Assembly (NCBI RefSeq): GCF_000711885.1
Contig: NZ_JONK01000006.1
Coordinates: forward strand, 124,001 to 188,000
Direction: 5' to 3'
DNA: 64,000 nucleotides
DNA from: Chromobacterium haemolyticum DSM 19808
Lineage (GTDB): Bacteria > Pseudomonadota > Gammaproteobacteria > Burkholderiales > Chromobacteriaceae
The position numbers and the translations under genes are program-made. Below are positions 59,926-64,000 of this stretch, piece by piece (within the stretch, counting starts at the first letter, position 1; each line of letters begins with the position of its first letter). The notes beneath the pieces were generated by a model, which was given only the letters and a program-made list of their open reading frames with translations, was not told the DNA's origin and did no database searches.

Positions 59926-62559
59926 ATGAAAACCTCTGAAATTCGCCAGAAATTCCTGGATTTCTTTGCCGGCAAAAACCATCAGGTGGTGCCTTCCAGC
60001 AGCCTGATTCCCGGCAACGACCCCACGCTGATGTTCACCGTCGCCGGCATGGTTCAGTTCAAGGACGTATTCCTGGGCTTTGAAAAGCGTGATTACACCC
60101 GCGCCACCACCAGCCAGAAATGCCTGCGCGCGGGCGGCAAGCACAACGACCTGGAAAACGTCGGCTACACCGCGCGCCACCATACCTTCTTCGAAATGCT
60201 GGGCAACTTCAGCTTCGGCGACTACTTCAAGCAAGACGCGATCACCTTCGCCTGGGAATTCCTCACCGGCGAGCAATGGCTGAACCTGCCCAAGGACAAG
60301 CTGCTGGTCACCGTCTACGCCTCCGACGACGAAGCCTACGACATCTGGCACAAGAGCGTGGGCCTGCCGGCCGACAAGATCATCCGCATCGGCGACAACA
60401 AGGGCGCGCCGTACGCCTCCGACAACTTCTGGACCATGGGCGACACCGGCCCCTGCGGCCCCTGCACCGAGATCTTCTACGACCACGGCCCGAGCGTGGC
60501 CGGCGGCCCTCCGGGCAGCCCGGACGAAGACGGCGACCGCTTCATGGAGATCTGGAACAACGTGTTCATGCAGTTCAACCGCGACGAGTCCGGCACCCTG
60601 CATCCTCTGCCCAAGCCGTCGGTAGACACCGGCATGGGCCTGGAACGGCTGTCCACCGTGCTGCAACACGTCAAGTCCAACTACGAGACCGACGCGCTGG
60701 CCTGCCTGGTGCGCGCCGCCGCGCGCGAAACCGGCGTTGCCTACAGCCAGGACGTGCCGTCGCTGAAAGTGATTGCCGACCACATCCGCGCCTGTTGCTT
60801 CATGGTCGCCGACGGCATCCTGCCGTCCAACGAAGGCCGCGGCTACGTGCTGCGCCGCATCGCCCGCCGCGCCATCCGCCACGGCTACAAGCTGGGCCAG
60901 AAAGGCCTGTTCTTCCACAAGATCGTCGCCGATCTGGTGGCCGAGATGGGCGACGCCTATCCGGAACTGCGCGAAAAGCAGGCGCATATCGAAGACTCGC
61001 TGCGCGCAGAGGAAATCAAGTTCGCCGAAACGCTGGAAATCGGCATGGGTCTGGTCGACTCCGCCCTGGAAGGCGGCAAGACCGAGCTTGACGGCGACAC
61101 CATCTTCAAGCTCTACGATACCTTCGGCTTCCCGGTGGACCTGACCGCCGACATCTGCCGCGAACGCAACATCCACGCCGACCTGGAAGGCTTCGAGCGC
61201 GCGATGGAAGCGCAACGCGAGCGCGGCCGCGCGGGCTCCAGCTTCAAGATGACCGGCAAGGTCAGCTACAGCGGCTCGGACACCTGCTTCCACGGCTATG
61301 AATCCGCCAGCACCGACGCCAAGGTATTGGCGCTGTTCAAGGGCACCGAGGCCGTCTCCTCGCTGGAGGCCGGCGAAGAAGGCATCGTGGTTCTGGACAA
61401 CACTCCGTTCTACGCAGAAGGCGGCGGCCAGGTCGGCGACGTCGGCGAGATTTCGCTGCAAGGCGGCATCGGCGCGCTGTTCGACGTCAACGACACCCAG
61501 AAAATTCAAGCCGCGGTATTCGGCCACAAGGGCAAGCTGGCTCGCGGCCGCCTGGCCGTGGGCGACAGCGTGACCGCCACCATAGACCTGCACGCGCGCG
61601 CCTCCAGCGCCCGCAATCACTCCGCCACCCACCTCTTGCACGCGGCGCTGCGCCACGTGCTGGGCGACCATGTCGCGCAGAAGGGCTCGCTGGTGAATCC
61701 GGAGCGCACCCGCTTCGACTTCGCCCACGGCGAACCGGTCAGCGCCGAGCAAATCGCCGAGCTGGAGCGCGTGGTCAACCGCGTGATCAGCCACAACCTG
61801 CCGGTCAAGGCCGAAGTGATGAGCATGGAAGCCGCGCAGAAGTCCGGCGCGATGATGCTGTTCGGCGAAAAATACGGCGATGAAGTGCGCGTGCTGACCA
61901 TGGGCGACTTCTCCGCCGAACTGTGCGGCGGCACCCACGTGCAACGCACCGGCGACATCGGGCTGTTCAAGATTGTGGCGGAAAGCGGCGTTGCCGCCGG
62001 CGTGCGCCGTATTGAAGCCGTCACCGGCGAAGGCGCCATCGCCCACATCCAGGCTCAGGACGCCTTGCTGAAAGAAGCCGCCGGCGCGCTGAAAGCGCAA
62101 ACGCTGGACGAGGTAGCCGTCAAGATCGGCAGCCTGCAGGACAACGTCAAGAACCTGGAAAAAGAGCTGGCCAAGCTCAAGGGCCAATTGGCCGCCTCCG
62201 CCGGCGACAGCCTGGCCGACGGCGCAGCCGACGTCAACGGCGTCAAAGTGCTGGCGGTGGAACTGCCGGGCGCGGACAACACCGCCTTGCGCGAAACGCT
62301 GGACAAGCTGAAGGACAAGCTGGGCTCCGCCGCCATCGTGCTGGCCGCCAAGGGCGACGGCAAAGTGGCGCTGGTGGCCGGCGTCACCGCCGATCTGACC
62401 GCCAAGCTGAAGGCCGGCGAACTGGTCAACTTTGTCGCCCAGCAAGTGGGCGGCAAGGGCGGCGGCCGTCCGGACATGGCCCAAGCCGGCGGCACTCAGC
62501 CGGAAAACCTGGCCGCGGCCTTGGCCGGCGTGCAAGCCTGGGTGGCCGGCAAACTCTAA
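59926..62559 (+). CDS. alaS: Alanyl-tRNA synthetase
   Basis: The protein has 877 aa, full length. The class II catalytic domain ([16 protein letters not shown] and [20 protein letters not shown]), the tRNA-recognition helices, the editing domain with HSATHLLH and the CGGTH zinc site, and the oligomerisation C-Ala domain are all present. It charges tRNA-Ala with alanine and removes mischarged Ser and Gly. The ATG at 59926 ([14 protein letters not shown]) is the conserved start; the upstream frame is not. A terminator follows. Confidence 0.98.
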   Translation: MKTSEIRQKFLDFFAGKNHQVVPSSSLIPGNDPTLMFTVAGMVQFKDVFLGFEKRDYTRATTSQKCLRAGGKHNDLENVGYTARHHTFFEMLGNFSFGDYFKQDAITFAWEFLTGEQWLNLPKDKLLVTVYASDDEAYDIWHKSVGLPADKIIRIGDNKGAPYASDNFWTMGDTGPCGPCTEIFYDHGPSVAGGPPGSPDEDGDRFMEIWNNVFMQFNRDESGTLHPLPKPSVDTGMGLERLSTVLQHVKSNYETDALACLVRAAARETGVAYSQDVPSLKVIADHIRACCFMVADGILPSNEGRGYVLRRIARRAIRHGYKLGQKGLFFHKIVADLVAEMGDAYPELREKQAHIEDSLRAEEIKFAETLEIGMGLVDSALEGGKTELDGDTIFKLYDTFGFPVDLTADICRERNIHADLEGFERAMEAQRERGRAGSSFKMTGKVSYSGSDTCFHGYESASTDAKVLALFKGTEAVSSLEAGEEGIVVLDNTPFYAEGGGQVGDVGEISLQGGIGALFDVNDTQKIQAAVFGHKGKLARGRLAVGDSVTATIDLHARASSARNHSATHLLHAALRHVLGDHVAQKGSLVNPERTRFDFAHGEPVSAEQIAELERVVNRVISHNLPVKAEVMSMEAAQKSGAMMLFGEKYGDEVRVLTMGDFSAELCGGTHVQRTGDIGLFKIVAESGVAAGVRRIEAVTGEGAIAHIQAQDALLKEAAGALKAQTLDEVAVKIGSLQDNVKNLEKELAKLKGQLAASAGDSLADGAADVNGVKVLAVELPGADNTALRETLDKLKDKLGSAAIVLAAKGDGKVALVAGVTADLTAKLKAGELVNFVAQQVGGKGGGRPDMAQAGGTQPENLAAALAGVQAWVAGKL

Positions 62560-62580
62560 GCCGCACGCCACGCTACGACA

Positions 62581-62607
62581 AAAGACCGCGCAAGCGGTCT
62601 TTTTTTT
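62581..62607 (+). terminator. alaS terminator
   Basis: AAAGACCGC (62581-62589) pairs with GCGGTCTTT (62594-62602), with a run of eight T. Confidence 0.93.
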
Positions 62608-62674
62608 GCCTGCCTTTTGCCAAATGGGCCAAACCGCGCGCATGCTGTAGCGGGACAACGCAGCGGAAACCGCC

Positions 62675-63160
62675 ATGAACTCGCTCGACACGCTGGAACT
62701 GCGCGCGGCGCGCGCCGACGAATTGCCCGCCGTACTGACCTTGATCACCCTCGCCTTCCAACCGCTGGCCGCGCGTTTGCCCAGCCGCCCCACCGCGCTG
62801 GACGAGACCGAAGACAGCCTGCGCCAGCGCCTGGATGCAGGGGGACAAGTCTACATCGCCAGCCGGCAGGATACGCCCTTGGCCTGCCTCATCACCGCGC
62901 CGCTGAACGCCGCTGCGGTGGAATGCAAACGCGTGTGCACCCACCCGGACTGGCAGGGCCAAGGTCTGGGCAAGCGCCTGATGCTGCACAGCGAAGCCCT
63001 CCTGAAACAACAAGGTCTCATCCGCATCCAGTTGGCCACCCGCGCCAGCATGCCGGCCAATCTGCGCTTTTATCAGGCGCTGGGCTATCGCATCATCGCG
63101 GAAGAGCCTTACCCGACAGGCATTGCCGATCTGCGCATCATTCTGGAAAAACAATTGTAG
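62675..63160 (+). CDS. GNAT family N-acetyltransferase
   Basis: The protein has 161 aa. The acetyl-CoA-binding motif is VCTHPDWQGQGLGKRLM, followed by the fold's usual LRFYQALGYR near the end. It transfers acetyl from acetyl-CoA to an unknown amine. It is a single gene with its own promoter region after alaS. Confidence 0.88.
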   Translation: MNSLDTLELRAARADELPAVLTLITLAFQPLAARLPSRPTALDETEDSLRQRLDAGGQVYIASRQDTPLACLITAPLNAAAVECKRVCTHPDWQGQGLGKRLMLHSEALLKQQGLIRIQLATRASMPANLRFYQALGYRIIAEEPYPTGIADLRIILEKQL

Positions 63161-63265
63161 CCGGCGGACGCGGCTTTCTTGTTCCAAATCAAGGGCGCAA
63201 GAATTACGAAACCCTAATATTAAGAGGCTTTAATTTTGGCTTCTCCTTTTGTTGTTTGCATTTCA

Positions 63266-63299
63266 GCCCTGCTCGCCTCTCCGACCAGGGCGTTTTTTT
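63266..63299 (+). terminator. Terminator after the GNAT gene
   Basis: GCCCTG (63266-63271) pairs with CAGGGC (63286-63291) around a 14-nt loop, with seven T from 63293. Confidence 0.7.
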
Positions 63300-63312
63300 G
63301 TGCGCGGACATG

Positions 63313-63334
63313 AAAAAAGGCGGCCCGAGCCGCC
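63313..63334 (-). terminator. Terminator of the TauE/SafE gene
   Basis: GGCGGC and GCCGCC pair around CCGA; the minus strand then reads six T. Confidence 0.85.
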
Positions 63335-63360
63335 CAGTTACCGTGAAGCCGCGCCGCGGC

Positions 63361-64000
63361 TCAAAACACCAGCTTGCCCCCTATCACCGCCAACATCACC
63401 GCCAGCGCCGGCCGCAGCCAGCCCTCCGCCAACTGCCGCGTCAGCTTGCTACCCAGCCAGATGCCGGGCAAAGAGCCCGCCAACAGATTAAACAGCAGCG
63501 AGAAATCGACATTTCCAAGCCCGGCATGCCCCAGGCCCGCCACCAGGGTCAGCGGCACCGCGTGAGCGATTTCCGTGCCCACCAGCCGCGAAGTCGGCAA
63601 GGCCGGATACAGCAGGAACAAAGCCAGCGTGCCCAGAGCGCCGGCGCCGATGGAACTAAGCGTCACCAAGACGCCCAGCACCACGCCGGTGGCCACGGTC
63701 AGCCCGACCCGCGGCTCGAACGACAACTCAGCGGCGCCGGAGCGGCCCAGCCAGCGCAGCAGCAAGGGCTTGCCCAGGATGGCGGCGGCGGTCAGCAACA
63801 GCGCCGCGCCCAACACCAGCTTGAACAGAGTGTCCAGCATCTTCTCCGGCAGATGCAGATAAGACAGGCCCGCCAGCACCAACAAGGCCGCCGGCACGCT
63901 GCCGACTGTCAGCCAGCCTGCGATGCGCCAATCAACATGGCCCTGCCGGTGATGCACCGTCACCCCGCCCATCTTGGTCAGGGCCGCGTACAACAGATCA
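63361..64000 (-). CDS. TauE/SafE family membrane permease, 5'-truncated by the window edge
   Basis: The frame is open to the last base, so the N-terminus lies outside the window. About 213 residues are visible with six hydrophobic helices. GSVPAALLVLAGLSYLHLPE, LVTLSSIGAGALGTLALFLL and NLLAGSLPGIWLGSKL match the TauE/SafE (sulfite/organosulfonate exporter) family. These are inner-membrane transporters, often for sulfur compounds; the substrate here is unknown. Confidence 0.88.
   Translation of the reverse strand, partial: DLLYAALTKMGGVTVHHRQGHVDWRIAGWLTVGSVPAALLVLAGLSYLHLPEKMLDTLFKLVLGAALLLTAAAILGKPLLLRWLGRSGAAELSFEPRVGLTVATGVVLGVLVTLSSIGAGALGTLALFLLYPALPTSRLVGTEIAHAVPLTLVAGLGHAGLGNVDFSLLFNLLAGSLPGIWLGSKLTRQLAEGWLRPALAVMLAVIGGKLVF

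Noticed and set aside
59920-62793. 957-codon minus-strand frame opposite alaS
   Set aside because: It is a shadow of alaS produced by high GC at third positions; it has no domain and no upstream signal.

Overview
The window reads as a chromosomal segment of a Chromobacterium-like betaproteobacterium (order Neisseriales). This is inferred from the high GC content, the cyanide operon hcnABC, the chitinolytic GH20 enzyme, the Neisseriales-style housekeeping order and a family of Correia-like short repeats. No species can be proved from sequence alone. No rRNA, tRNA, CRISPR array, prophage or complete insertion sequence was seen.

Layout. 1-3163: end of a left-handed beta-helix acyltransferase, small hypothetical genes and a visibly AT-richer HD-GYP gene, with repeat elements. 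3164-6704: a two-gene operon of a ThDP-dependent decarboxylase/carboligase-like enzyme followed by a flavin amine oxidase. This pair is the best candidate for an undescribed small-molecule pathway. 7203-8640: folE and a BLUF blue-light sensor. 8641-9440: an island of nested repeats. 9440-11660: two fimbrial-adhesin-like genes without chaperone or usher. 11944-18186: arginine succinyltransferase pathway astC-aruF-aruG-astD-astB, without astE. 18570-22758: beta-N-acetylhexosaminidase and two uncharacterised genes. 22844-32004: the translation/RNA block rimP-nusA-infB-rbfA-truB-rpsO-pnp. 32318-40683: fadD, pilU, an ArsC-like gene, dapE, marC, ccoG and a MocR regulator. 40680-47022: a trans-4-hydroxyproline catabolic operon (epimerase, D-amino-acid oxidase, DapA-like deaminase, aldehyde dehydrogenase, binding protein, decayed transporter) facing a divergent GntR regulator. 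48594-51576: hcnABC with a consensus ANR/FNR box. 51830-64000: recR, SRPBCC, ybaB, dnaX, mltB, hrcA, recA, recX, SRPBCC, alaS, GNAT, TauE/SafE.

How the genes work together. The hydroxyproline operon should convert trans-4-hydroxy-L-proline through its D-epimer, the imino acid and 2-oxoglutarate semialdehyde to 2-oxoglutarate. The ast operon carries arginine to succinylglutamate; the last enzyme must be elsewhere. hcnABC oxidises glycine to cyanide under low oxygen. The rimP-to-pnp block couples transcription elongation, translation initiation, ribosome maturation and RNA decay.

The most unusual feature is not a gene. Two families of short non-coding mobile elements (A, about 140 bp; B, about 112 bp) are spread through the window with 3-bp TTA/TAA target duplications. 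In five cases the duplication is exactly the stop codon of the flanking reading frame (recR, hrcA, astB, the BLUF gene and a 24-codon frame). The core of family B closely resembles the Neisseria Correia element as I recall it.
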